Assembly (NCBI RefSeq): GCF_003002095.1
Contig: NZ_PVZC01000007.1
Span: 62,001-126,000 of the forward strand
DNA from: Allonocardiopsis opalescens
GTDB taxonomy: Bacteria > Actinomycetota > Actinomycetes > Streptosporangiales > Streptosporangiaceae
Length of the DNA: 64,000 bases
Direction of reading: 5' to 3'
Under the pieces are notes generated by a model. It searched no databases. It was not told the DNA's origin and was given only the letters and a program-made list of their open reading frames with translations. Below, in pieces: positions 48,549-56,745 of the stretch. The translations under genes were made by a program, and so were the position numbers. Each line of letters opens with the position of its first letter. Position 1 is the first letter of the stretch.

Positions 48549-49486
48549 TAGATCCTCGCCTTCGGGTTGAGCCAGCCGTTGACCAGATCGATCAGGAGGT
48601 TCACACCCACCACGAGCATCACGCTGAAGACCGTGATGCCCATGATGACGGGGATGTCTCCTTGGATGGACGAGTTGAACGCGAACGAACCGAATCCCGG
48701 CAGGGCGAACACGTTCTCGATGATGAGCGCGCCGCCCAGCATGGCGAGGAACTCCAGGGAGAGGACCACCAGGGCCGGGGCGGCGGCGTTGCGCAGCGCG
48801 TGCTTGTAGACGATGGACCAGGTCGGGACACCGCGGGTGCGGAGGGTGCGCACGTAGTCCTTTCGCAACTCGCCGATCATCGTCCCGCGGACCTGCGCGG
48901 CCATGTTCGCCACACCGTTGATCACCAGGACGGTCACCGGGATCGTGATCGACGCGGCCCACCGCACCGGGTCCTCCCCGAAGGGGGTGTAACCGGTGGC
49001 GGGCAGCAGTCGCGCGTTGATGGCGAACACGACGACCAGCACGATCGCGATCAACAGGTTCGGGAGCAGAAGACCGGTCAGCGACACGCCCTGGGCGAGG
49101 CGGTCGACCGCGCCGGCGCGCGAGGCCGCCAGCACGCCGAGGAGCACGCTGACGACGACGCTGAGCACCAGCGCGACCAGCACGATCGAGAGGGTCACCC
49201 CCAGCCGCGCCGAGACCGCGGTCGCCACCGGCTCACTGGTGAAGAGCGAGACTCCGAAGTCGCCGCGGAGCACTCCGCCGAGCCACTCGAAGTACTGCGC
49301 GAACAGCGGGCGGTTCAGTCCGAGCTGCTCCCGCATCGCCTCCACCGCGTCCGGTGACGCGGCCGGCCCCAGGACGTTGGTGACGACGCCGTCGAAGGAG
49401 AAACTGAGCAGCCAGAAGGTGATGAAGGTGACGAGGACGGCGAGCACCAGTCCCGTCGCGACACGGCGCAGGATGTACGAGACCAT
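48545..49486 (-). CDS. Dpp/Opp-type ABC permease (DppB-like)
   Basis: A 313-aa protein. The start is taken at ATG 49486 (MVSYILRRVATGLVL), the standard DppB N-terminus; an upstream in-frame start at 49588 adds a non-membrane leader and is unlikely. It has six hydrophobic segments and the EAA-type loop YVRTLRTRGVPTWSIVYKHALRNA. It pairs with the fused DppC-DppD protein encoded next (TTGA overlap). First gene of the transporter-glycosidase operon, with two operators upstream. Confidence 0.92.
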   Translation of the reverse strand: MVSYILRRVATGLVLAVLVTFITFWLLSFSFDGVVTNVLGPAASPDAVEAMREQLGLNRPLFAQYFEWLGGVLRGDFGVSLFTSEPVATAVSARLGVTLSIVLVALVLSVVVSVLLGVLAASRAGAVDRLAQGVSLTGLLLPNLLIAIVLVVVFAINARLLPATGYTPFGEDPVRWAASITIPVTVLVINGVANMAAQVRGTMIGELRKDYVRTLRTRGVPTWSIVYKHALRNAAAPALVVLSLEFLAMLGGALIIENVFALPGFGSFAFNSSIQGDIPVIMGITVFSVMLVVGVNLLIDLVNGWLNPKARIY

Positions 49487-49631
49487 CAGCGGCCCCCGGT
49501 TTCTCGACGCGGGTATCGCCGGTGCGGACGCACCGGCGAAAGCCGAGTGGCGGTCGCACGTGCGCGGGGCGGACGTGACCGACCGCACATCAGCGTGGGT
49601 GAGAAGCGATAGTGCATGGCTGCGTCGATCC

Positions 49632-49647
49632 TGTCAACCGTTTGCCG
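49632..49647 (-). promoter_or_regulatory. LacI-type operator over the -35 of the Dpp-type operon
   Basis: On the minus strand CGGCAAACGGTTGACA. It ends in a perfect TTGACA with CACTAT 17 bp downstream as a possible -10. Confidence 0.8.
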
Positions 49648-49817
49648 TCGGTCGCCGACCGGCTGCTACGACCCAAGGGCGTGGGGGATCCCGCCCCGCC
49701 GCATCGATCGCGATGCGCGGACCAGGGCACGACAGGCTTGAACATGGCAGTTGTACTCGCCGATCACCGCAGGGCGGCCGGACCGCAGCTTCGCGGCCGG
49801 ACCCCTTTCGGCTGACA

Positions 49818-49833
49818 TGGCAACCGATCGCCA
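49818..49833 (-). promoter_or_regulatory. Second, upstream LacI-type operator of the Dpp-type operon
   Basis: TGGCAACCGATCGCCA, 186 bp upstream of the site at 49632. It could support looping by a LacI-family tetramer or act as an auxiliary site. Confidence 0.75.
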
Positions 49834-49905
49834 AATCTCGGTGCCGGCGCGGCCGGGCGGACGGGTGCGGCCGTGCGTGCCTCGTGGCGGGAGGCGGCGC
49901 GGCGC

Positions 49906-50778
49906 CTAGACACCGCGGCCGTTCAGTTCCTCGGTGAGTTTGAGGAGCGCGGCGTGGTCCAGGTGCCCGTCGCCGCGGGCGACCAGCGCGCGCACCAGTT
50001 GCGTCACGGCGGCGGTGAGCGGCAGGGACAGGCCCGCCGCGGCGGCCGTGTCCTGCACGATGCCCAGGTCCTTGGCGTGCAGGGCGAGCCGGAACCCGGG
50101 CCGGTAGGAGCGCCCCAGGAAGGCCGGCCGCTTGCGCTCCAGGACCGTGCTCCCCGCCAGCCCGCCGCCGATCACGTCCAGGGCGGCGGGCAGGTCCGCG
50201 CCCTGCGCATCCAGGAAGGCGACGGCCTCGGCGACCATCTGGATGTTGCCCGCCACGATGAGCTGGTTCGCCGCTTTGACGACCTGCCCCGCGCCGATCG
50301 GCCCCACGTGCACGATGGTCCTTCCCATCGCCTCGAACACCGGCAGCGCGGCCGAGAAGTGCTCCTTCGACCCGCCCACCATGATCGACAGGACGCCGTC
50401 GACGGCACCCGCCTCCCCGCCGCTGACCGGCGCGTCGAGCATCCCCACCGATTCCGGCACGATCCGCGCCCGGATCTCGCGGGTCGCCGTGGGATCGATG
50501 GTGCTCATATCGATCACGAGCGCCCCCGCCCGCAGGTGCGGCACCGCGTCCGTCAGCGCCGAACGGACGTCCGGGGTGTCGGGAAGCATCGTGATGACGA
50601 CGTCGGCGCCGGAGACCGCCCGCGGCAGGTCGTCCGTCACCGCCAGCCCCGCTTCGAGCGCACCGGCGTGGGCGCGGCCCGGACGCACCACGCCGGTCAC
50701 CTCGTGTCCGCGCCGCTTCAGGTTGACCGCCATGGGCAGTCCCATGACCCCCAGTCCGATGAATGCGATCGACGTCAT
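49906..50778 (-). CDS. garR: Tartronate semialdehyde reductase / beta-hydroxyacid dehydrogenase (GarR/GlxR type)
   Basis: A 290-aa protein from ATG 50778. The Rossmann motif is GLGVMGLPMAVNLKRRGHEV, the substrate motif DAPVSGGEAGAVDGVLSIM, and the catalytic Lys lies in GQVVKAANQLIVAGN; all are as in GarR/GlxR. The family reduces tartronate semialdehyde to D-glycerate, or acts on related 3-hydroxyacids. Tartronate semialdehyde arises from glyoxylate (carboligase) or from glucarate/galactarate breakdown; neither source enzyme is in view. It is divergent from uxaC with an operator between them. Confidence 0.85.
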   Translation of the reverse strand: MTSIAFIGLGVMGLPMAVNLKRRGHEVTGVVRPGRAHAGALEAGLAVTDDLPRAVSGADVVITMLPDTPDVRSALTDAVPHLRAGALVIDMSTIDPTATREIRARIVPESVGMLDAPVSGGEAGAVDGVLSIMVGGSKEHFSAALPVFEAMGRTIVHVGPIGAGQVVKAANQLIVAGNIQMVAEAVAFLDAQGADLPAALDVIGGGLAGSTVLERKRPAFLGRSYRPGFRLALHAKDLGIVQDTAAAAGLSLPLTAAVTQLVRALVARGDGHLDHAALLKLTEELNGRGV

Positions 50779-50891
50779 TGCGTTTCGTCTTCCCTTCCAT
50801 TCCGGGGATTCCCAACGAATGCGATTCCGTTTATCGCTCGCGTTCCGCATAGGGACGGCATGTGAGCGGTCACCGCGTCCATGCAGTGGCA

Positions 50892-50907
50892 TGGCAACCG
50901 ATTGTCA
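50892..50907. promoter_or_regulatory. LacI-type operator between divergent garR and uxaC
   Basis: TGGCAACCGATTGTCA, placed between the two starts so one site can control both directions. Confidence 0.85.
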
Positions 50908-51012
50908 TCTACAGTAACCGGGGAACGCGGGCCCCGCCACAGCGCGGTGTCGTGCTCCCCGCGCGTGCGCCGCGTCCGCGGCGCCGCCAGTGGACCAGAT
51001 CGGGGGTTTCAG

Positions 51013-52401
51013 TTGCCATCCGCCAGAGACCATGACCGCCTGCTGCCCGGTGAGCCGCGCACCAGGGACATCGCTCGCGGCCTGTACGAGCGCGTGAGGT
51101 CGGCCCCGGTCATCTCTCCGCACGGACACGTCCCGGCCGAGACCGTCGCCGGGAACCTGCCCTTCGGCAACCCCGCGGACCTCTTCATCTCCTCGGACCA
51201 CTACGTCATCCGGCTCCTGCACGCCGCCGGCGAACCCCTCCAGGACCTCGTCGACCCGGGCGGCGACCCCCGGAAGGTGTGGCGCACCTTCGCGCGGCAC
51301 CAGTCCCACTTCGCCGGAACAGCGGTCGCCGTGTGGTTCGCCGATTCGCTCGAGACGGTGTTCGGCATCCACGAACCGCTCAACGAGGAGAACGCCGACA
51401 AGCTCTACGACGCCATCAGCACGGCACTCATGTCTCCCGCGATGCGGCCGCGCGCGCTGTTCGACGCTTTCCGCATCACGGTGCTCGCGACCACCGACGA
51501 CCCGCTGGACCCGTTGGAGGCGCACGCCGAACTGGCGGCGGATCCGTCGTTCGCCCATCGCGTGCTGCCGACCTTCCGCCCGGACCGCTACATCGATCCC
51601 GGTGCAAACGGTTTCCGCGAGAATGTCGAGCGGCTCACCGCCGCCACCGGCGGCGCCCCCGGCTTCAAGGGCTACCTCGACGCGCTGCGGGCCCGCCGCG
51701 AGCACTTCCTGCGGCACGGGGCCGTGTCCGTCGACGTCGGCGTCGAGGACCCGTTCACCGCGCAACTGGATCCGCGGGAGGCCGAGCGGCTGTTCGCCCG
51801 GGTCATGGGCGGTGGCGCGACGGACGCGGACCGGCGGCTGTTCCGCGGCCACCTGCTCTGGCGGATGGCGGAGATGTCGGTCGAGGACGGCCTGGTGCTG
51901 ACGCTCCATCCCGGTGTCCGCCGGAACCACTCGACGCGGACCTTCCGCGGCTTCGGCGCCGACACCGGGCACGACATCCCGCTGCGCACCGCCTTCACCG
52001 ACGAGCTGCGGCCCCTCCTCGAGAGCTTCGGCCTCGAAGCCGGCTTCCACCTCGTGCTGTTCACGGTCGACGAGACCGTCTACTCGCGCGAACTCGCCCC
52101 GCTGGCGGGCTTCTACCCGAGCGTCTTCATCGGCGCGCCGTGGTGGTTCCTCGACGCCCCCGACGCCATCCTGCGCTGGCGCGCCGCGATCACCGAGACC
52201 GCGGGCTTCTACCGGACCTCGGGCTTCATCGACGACACCCGCGCCTTCCTGTCGATCCCGTCCCGCCACGACGTCTCGCGCCGGGTCGACGCGTCCTTCC
52301 TCGCCCGGTACGTCACCGAGGGGCGGCTCGGCCTGCAGATGGCGGAGACCATCATCGACGACCTCGTCGCCACCATCCCGCGGAAGGCCTTCAAGCTGTG
52401 A
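51013..52401 (+). CDS. uxaC: Glucuronate (uronate) isomerase
   Basis: About 462 aa. The best start is TTG 51013 with GGGGG 7 nt ahead, since family homology begins just after it; longer in-frame starts exist upstream but would cover the operator. The metal-binding SPHGHVP, FRITVLATTDDPLD, VLPTFRPDRYID, LTLHPGVRRNHS and the C-terminal LGAPWWFLD-type GAPWWFLDAPDAI, then ETAGFYRTSGFIDDTRAF, are typical of UxaC. It converts D-glucuronate to D-fructuronate (or galacturonate to tagaturonate). The stop overlaps the start of the reductase gene (GTGA). Confidence 0.92.
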   Translation: MPSARDHDRLLPGEPRTRDIARGLYERVRSAPVISPHGHVPAETVAGNLPFGNPADLFISSDHYVIRLLHAAGEPLQDLVDPGGDPRKVWRTFARHQSHFAGTAVAVWFADSLETVFGIHEPLNEENADKLYDAISTALMSPAMRPRALFDAFRITVLATTDDPLDPLEAHAELAADPSFAHRVLPTFRPDRYIDPGANGFRENVERLTAATGGAPGFKGYLDALRARREHFLRHGAVSVDVGVEDPFTAQLDPREAERLFARVMGGGATDADRRLFRGHLLWRMAEMSVEDGLVLTLHPGVRRNHSTRTFRGFGADTGHDIPLRTAFTDELRPLLESFGLEAGFHLVLFTVDETVYSRELAPLAGFYPSVFIGAPWWFLDAPDAILRWRAAITETAGFYRTSGFIDDTRAFLSIPSRHDVSRRVDASFLARYVTEGRLGLQMAETIIDDLVATIPRKAFKL

Positions 52402-53732
52402 CGCCCCCGCTCTCCCGGCCGAACCTCGCCGCCGCGGGCCGGGACTCGGCGGCCGCGCCGGTCCGGATCGTCCACTTCGGGCTCGGCGCCTTCCACCGCG
52501 CGCACCAGGCCTGGTACACGCAGCACGCCCGCGACCGCGACCAGTGGGGCATCGCCGCCTTCACCGGGCGCAGCGATCGGAACGCGCGCCTCCTCGACGC
52601 GCAGGACGGCCTCTACACGCTGGTCCGGCGCGGCGCCGGCGGCGATACCTCCGAGGTCGTCACCAGCATCGTCCAGGCCCGGCCCGGCTCCGACCTGCCG
52701 GCGCTCATCGCGGCCTTCTCCCGGCCGGAGCTGGCGATCGCCACCATCACCGTCACGGAGCGGGGCTACCGCCTGGCATGGGACGGCGGCCTCGACCGCG
52801 AGGACGCCGGCCTCACCGCCGACCTCGCCGGACTCGCGTCCGAACCGTTCGGCGGCTTCGCGCCGACCACACTCCTCGGCCGGCTGCTGCTCGGGCTCGA
52901 CGCCCGGCGCCGGGCCCGGCTGCCCGGAATCGCCGTGGTCCCCTGCGACAACGTGCCGGACAACGGCCGGTTCCTGTCCACCGGACTGCTCCAGGCGGCG
53001 GCCGAGGTGGACACCGGGCTGGCGGCGTGGATCTCGGCCGAGGTGAGCTTCGTGTCCACCTCCGTCGACAGGATCACCCCGCGGACCACGGCGGCGGACG
53101 TGGCCGCCGTGAACAGGGACGCCCCGTTCCAGGACGCGGCACCGGTGATCACCGAGCCGTTCACCGACTGGGTGCTCAGCGGGGACTTCCCCGCCGGACG
53201 CCCGTGCTGGGAGGACGCCGGAGCGCGCTTCACGGCCGATATCGAGCCGTGGGAGCGCCGCAAGCTCTGGATGCTCAACGGCGCCCACACCATGCTGGCG
53301 AACGGCGGGCTCGCGCTCGGCCATGAGACCGTCGCGGGCGCGATGGGCGACCCGCGGCTGCGGGAGATGGTCGACGCCCTGTGGGACGAGGCCGCCGCGC
53401 AGCTGCCCGCGGAGGTCGAGCCGCCGGCCTATGCGGAGCAGCTCCGGACCCGCTTCGCGAATCCGCGCATCGAGCACCGGCTGGCGCAGATCGCGGCGGA
53501 CAGCGCGGCGAAGCTGAAGCTGCGCATCATCCCGGTCGCGGTGGCCGAGCGTGCGGCCGGGCGCCCGGCCGGCGCGTGCGCCTTCGCCGTCGCCTGCTGG
53601 GCCGCCGCCTCGGTGGTCGGGGACGTCGAGACCGCCGTCCACGCCCTGTCTCCCGTCCTGGCCGCGGACGGCGGCTTCGTCGACGCGGTCCGCCGCGGCC
53701 TGGACGAGCTCGGCCGCCGCGGCGCGGCCTGA
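52398..53732 (+). CDS. uxuB: Fructuronate reductase / mannitol dehydrogenase family (UxuB type)
   Basis: A 444-aa protein from GTG 52398, coupled to uxaC. The N-terminal NAD domain begins IVHFGLGAFHRAHQA. VVPCDNVPDNGRF and TSVDRITPRTT lead to the catalytic K-x-x-x-N-x-x-H in RRKLWMLNGAHTML, characteristic of the long-chain mannitol dehydrogenase family. Next to uxaC it is most likely the D-mannonate oxidoreductase that reduces fructuronate to mannonate, the substrate of the ManD protein at 36.4-37.6 kb. Tagaturonate reductase activity is the main alternative. Confidence 0.9.
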   Translation: MTPPLSRPNLAAAGRDSAAAPVRIVHFGLGAFHRAHQAWYTQHARDRDQWGIAAFTGRSDRNARLLDAQDGLYTLVRRGAGGDTSEVVTSIVQARPGSDLPALIAAFSRPELAIATITVTERGYRLAWDGGLDREDAGLTADLAGLASEPFGGFAPTTLLGRLLLGLDARRRARLPGIAVVPCDNVPDNGRFLSTGLLQAAAEVDTGLAAWISAEVSFVSTSVDRITPRTTAADVAAVNRDAPFQDAAPVITEPFTDWVLSGDFPAGRPCWEDAGARFTADIEPWERRKLWMLNGAHTMLANGGLALGHETVAGAMGDPRLREMVDALWDEAAAQLPAEVEPPAYAEQLRTRFANPRIEHRLAQIAADSAAKLKLRIIPVAVAERAAGRPAGACAFAVACWAAASVVGDVETAVHALSPVLAADGGFVDAVRRGLDELGRRGAA

Positions 53733-53805
53733 GCAGCGCGGACGGGCATCGTCCGCGCCGGCGGGTGCCGGACGCTCCGCCCGTTCCGGCGGGACGTCCA
53801 TAACT

Positions 53806-53821
53806 TGGCAACCGATTGACA
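53806..53821 (+). promoter_or_regulatory. LacI-type operator over the -35 of the D-2-hydroxyacid dehydrogenase gene
   Basis: TGGCAACCGATTGACA. TTGACA forms the -35 and TACGCT, 18 bp on, a possible -10. Confidence 0.85.
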
Positions 53822-53880
53822 AAATCTCCGCGACTGCCATACGCTGCCGCAACTCGGGGCTCCGCCGGACGCGGAAGTCT

Positions 53881-53931
53881 CCGCCTCTGGAACATCTGCG
53901 TCTCTGGAACATCTCCGTCCTTGGAACAAGG
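53881..53931 (+). repeat. Three 17-bp tandem repeats in the 5' leader of the dehydrogenase gene
   Basis: Units CCGCCTCTGGAACATCT (53881), GCGTCTCTGGAACATCT (53898) and CCGTCCTTGGAACAAGG (53915). The first two differ at 2 of 17 positions; the third is diverged. They lie between the promoter and the ribosome binding site. Confidence 0.7.
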
Positions 53932-53943
53932 GAGTCCACCACG

Positions 53944-54951
53944 ATGCCGTCTCCTTCGGAGGAACGAGAGATCCGCAGCGTCCTGGCGACCGTGCTCTAC
54001 CAGCCCCACGAGATCGACCTGCTCCGCGCCGCCTTCGCTCCCGCCGAGTTCGTGCACCTCCACCCCGGCGACGCGGAGGGCATCGCCGAGGCACTGGAGC
54101 ACGCGGATGTCGCTGTGCTGCCCATCGACCTCGACGACCGCTTCCTCAAGGCGCCGAAACTGCGCTGGGTGCACTGCGACCACTCCGGACTGACCCGGTC
54201 GGCCCGTCCCGAGGTCTTCGAGAAGGGGCTGATCGTGACCGGCTCGGCCGGCCGCTCCGCACCCGCGCTCGCCCAGCACGGGTTCTTCTTCGCCCTCGCG
54301 CTCACCTTCGACGCCAGGCGGCTGTTGGAGAAGCAGGCCGAGCACGTGTGGCGCGGCATCCCCGACTACCACCACCGGCTGGCCCTGTGGGGCAAGACGC
54401 TCGGCATCGTCGGATTCGGGCACACCGGGCGTGAGATGGCCGAACTCGGCAGGGCCTTCGGCATGCGCGTCGTCGCGCTCCGGCGCCAGGCCGGCCGGAC
54501 CCATCCCGCCGTGGACCTCATGCTCGCCACCGACGCGGGCGACTCCCTGGACACGCTCATCGCGGAGGCCGACGTGATCATGCTGGCCGCGCCGCTGAGC
54601 GACGAGACCTACCACCTGTTCTCCACCGAGCAGTTCGCCTCGATGAAGGACGACGCCTACATCATCAACATGGCGCGCGGACCGGTCATCGACCAGGACG
54701 CCCTCATCGACGCCCTGCGAACCGGCCAGATCGCCGGAGCGGGCCTGGACGTCACCGACCCCGAGCCGCTGCCGGCCGAATCCCCGCTGTGGGACCTGCC
54801 GAACGTCATCATCACACCGCACATGACGCCCATGCTGCCCGACCGCACGCAGCGCTCGATCGACATGATCGTCGAGAACATCGGCCGGTACCGCCGCGGT
54901 GAGCCCCTGCTCAACGCCCTCGGCCCTCGCGACATCTTCACCAGGAGGTAG
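53944..54951 (+). CDS. NAD-dependent D-2-hydroxyacid dehydrogenase
   Basis: A 335-aa protein from ATG 53944 (AAGGGAG 9 nt ahead). The NAD loop is GIVGFGHTGREMAELG; catalytic Arg in NMARGPVIDQDALIDAL, Glu in GLDVTDPEPLP and His in VIITPHMTPM are intact. Family members interconvert 2-oxoacids and D-2-hydroxyacids (glyoxylate/hydroxypyruvate reductase, phosphoglycerate dehydrogenase and others). Within this regulon hydroxypyruvate or glyoxylate reduction is plausible, but the sequence does not decide it. It precedes the ABC binding protein gene (57-bp gap) and both are probably in one transcript. Confidence 0.88.
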   Translation: MPSPSEEREIRSVLATVLYQPHEIDLLRAAFAPAEFVHLHPGDAEGIAEALEHADVAVLPIDLDDRFLKAPKLRWVHCDHSGLTRSARPEVFEKGLIVTGSAGRSAPALAQHGFFFALALTFDARRLLEKQAEHVWRGIPDYHHRLALWGKTLGIVGFGHTGREMAELGRAFGMRVVALRRQAGRTHPAVDLMLATDAGDSLDTLIAEADVIMLAAPLSDETYHLFSTEQFASMKDDAYIINMARGPVIDQDALIDALRTGQIAGAGLDVTDPEPLPAESPLWDLPNVIITPHMTPMLPDRTQRSIDMIVENIGRYRRGEPLLNALGPRDIFTRR

Positions 54952-55008
54952 CCACTCTCCCCGATACCGCCATTCCTCGCGGCACCGCAGCACAAAGGAG
55001 CTCAGCCC

Positions 55009-56529
55009 ATGTCACAGTTCAAACCGCGCCGACCGGCGACCGGCGCCGCCATCGCGGTCCTCGCCATCGCCCTCACGGCCTGCGGGGGCCCAGGCGGATC
55101 CCAGGACGAGGGCGCGGCGACCCTCACCTTCGGTGTGCAGGCGCCGCCGAACTCACTCGACCCGGCACAGCTCCACGACGGGACGCAGCGGTACGTCTGG
55201 GGCTCTCTCTACGACACCCTCATCTACAGCGACAACGAAGGCGAACTCCAGCCCGCCGCCGCCGAGAGCTGGGAGTACTCCGAGGACGCCAGGACACTCA
55301 CCCTCCGGCTGCGCGATGACATGACCTTCAGCGACGGGGACCCGGTGACCTCCGAGGCCGTGCGGGTCACGCTGGAACGGACCCGGGACACCGCGGGACC
55401 CCAGCAGAACAACCTCGGCGCGATCGAGTCGGTCGACACCCCCGACGAGCACACCGTGGTCCTCAACCTGAGCGAGCCCGACCCGAACCTGCTCGTCGCC
55501 CTGGCCTTCGGCTCGGGTGTCATCGGCGACCCCGACACCATCGACGACGAGAGCACCGCTCTCAACCCGGTCGGCTCGGGTCCCTACGTCCTCAACCGCG
55601 AGGAGACCGTCGACGGATCCACCTACGTCCTCGAACGCCGCGACGACCACTGGAACGCGGACGCCTACCCGTTCGAGACGGTCACGGTGCGCGCGATCCA
55701 GGACCGGACCGCGCTCTTCAACGCGCTGCTCACCGGAGAGCTGGACGCGGGCACCGTCGACGAGACGCAGGCCGGGCAGGTGGAAAGGGCCGGCTTCACG
55801 CTGCAGCGCGTCGACGGCATCTCGGTCGGGCAGATCGTGATCGCCGACCGGGCCGGCGAGGTGGTGCCGGCGCTCGCGGACGTGCGGGTCCGGCAGGCCA
55901 TCAACCTCGCCTTCGACCGCCAGGGGATCATCGACGCCATCTTCCTCGGCCTGGGCCAGCCGACCACGCAGATCTTCAACACGCTCTCGCCCGCGTTCGT
56001 CGAGGAGCTCAACGGCGAGTACGAGTACGCCCCCGACCGGGCGAGGGAGCTGCTGGCCGAGGCCGGGTACCCCGACGGGTTCACCCTCACGATGCCGGCG
56101 AACCTCTTCGTCCAGCAGGTGCAGCCGACGATCACGCAGGCGCTCGCCGACATCGGCATCACGGTGGAGTGGGAGCCCGTGCCGGCGCAGCAGTCCGGGC
56201 AGACCACCAACTGGGGGATGTACTTCAACCTCGGCGCGGTCGCGCCCCCGTCCAGAACGGTGGCGCTGTACTTCGAGGAGTCCGGATCGCAGAACCCCTT
56301 CGGGACGACGGACCCCGAGCTGGACGGGCTGCTCGAGGATCTGGCCGCGGAGACCGATCCGGAGGCGGCGAACGGGATCTACCGGGAGATCAATGCCTTC
56401 GCGGTGGAGAACGCCTGGTCCGCGCCCATCTTCCTGCAGAGCACCAACTGGGCGACCAGGGACGGAGTGGAGTACGTCGGAACCGCGAACGCCCTGTTCG
56501 ACATCCGCGTGTTCGCCCTGAGCCGGTAG
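55009..56529 (+). CDS. Lipoprotein solute-binding protein, family 5 (Dpp/Opp type)
   Basis: A 506-aa protein from ATG 55009 (AAAGGAG 8 nt ahead). It has a lipoprotein signal: basic N-terminus, hydrophobic core and lipobox LTAC with Cys near residue 25. The SBP_bac_5 fold follows, with NSLDPAQ, TLTLRLRDDMTFSDGDPVTSEAV, VGSGPYVL and VRQAINLAFDRQGII. It is the only binding protein for the permease/ATPase genes at 45.9-49.5 kb and would deliver the oligosaccharide (or peptide) ligand to them. Confidence 0.92.
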   Translation: MSQFKPRRPATGAAIAVLAIALTACGGPGGSQDEGAATLTFGVQAPPNSLDPAQLHDGTQRYVWGSLYDTLIYSDNEGELQPAAAESWEYSEDARTLTLRLRDDMTFSDGDPVTSEAVRVTLERTRDTAGPQQNNLGAIESVDTPDEHTVVLNLSEPDPNLLVALAFGSGVIGDPDTIDDESTALNPVGSGPYVLNREETVDGSTYVLERRDDHWNADAYPFETVTVRAIQDRTALFNALLTGELDAGTVDETQAGQVERAGFTLQRVDGISVGQIVIADRAGEVVPALADVRVRQAINLAFDRQGIIDAIFLGLGQPTTQIFNTLSPAFVEELNGEYEYAPDRARELLAEAGYPDGFTLTMPANLFVQQVQPTITQALADIGITVEWEPVPAQQSGQTTNWGMYFNLGAVAPPSRTVALYFEESGSQNPFGTTDPELDGLLEDLAAETDPEAANGIYREINAFAVENAWSAPIFLQSTNWATRDGVEYVGTANALFDIRVFALSR

Positions 56530-56541
56530 GCCGAGCAGTAA

Positions 56542-56557
56542 TGTCGACCGGTCGCCA
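56542..56557. promoter_or_regulatory. LacI-type operator 1 ahead of lacI
   Basis: TGTCGACCGGTCGCCA; its reverse complement is TGGCGACCGGTCGACA. It lies 26 bp (centre to centre) from operator 2. Confidence 0.75.
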
Positions 56558-56567
56558 GAGCAGTCCA

Positions 56568-56583
56568 TGGCAACCGGTCGACA
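56568..56583. promoter_or_regulatory. LacI-type operator 2 ahead of lacI
   Basis: TGGCAACCGGTCGACA, about 160 bp upstream of the regulator start. The pair with 56542 suggests autoregulation with cooperative binding. Confidence 0.82.
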
Positions 56584-56745
56584 CCCGTTCCCCGATTGGC
56601 CTCGGACGCTCCGGAGACGGCACGTACACGCACGGAGCCAAGCGGTATGATCCCACGAGGACGGGCCGCGGACGGTCGTTGACAGCCCTCGAAATCGTGA
56701 CCTCGCGTCATCAGATCTGACGCTGTTCTTCTGGAATGAGTTGGT

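Larger units (their letters stand above)
49487..49905. other. Gene-free control region of the Dpp-type operon
   Basis: 419 bp between the DppB-like start and the end of the reductase gene. It contains two operator sites (49632-49647 and 49818-49833), 186 bp apart centre to centre. Nothing else is recognised. Confidence 0.6.
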
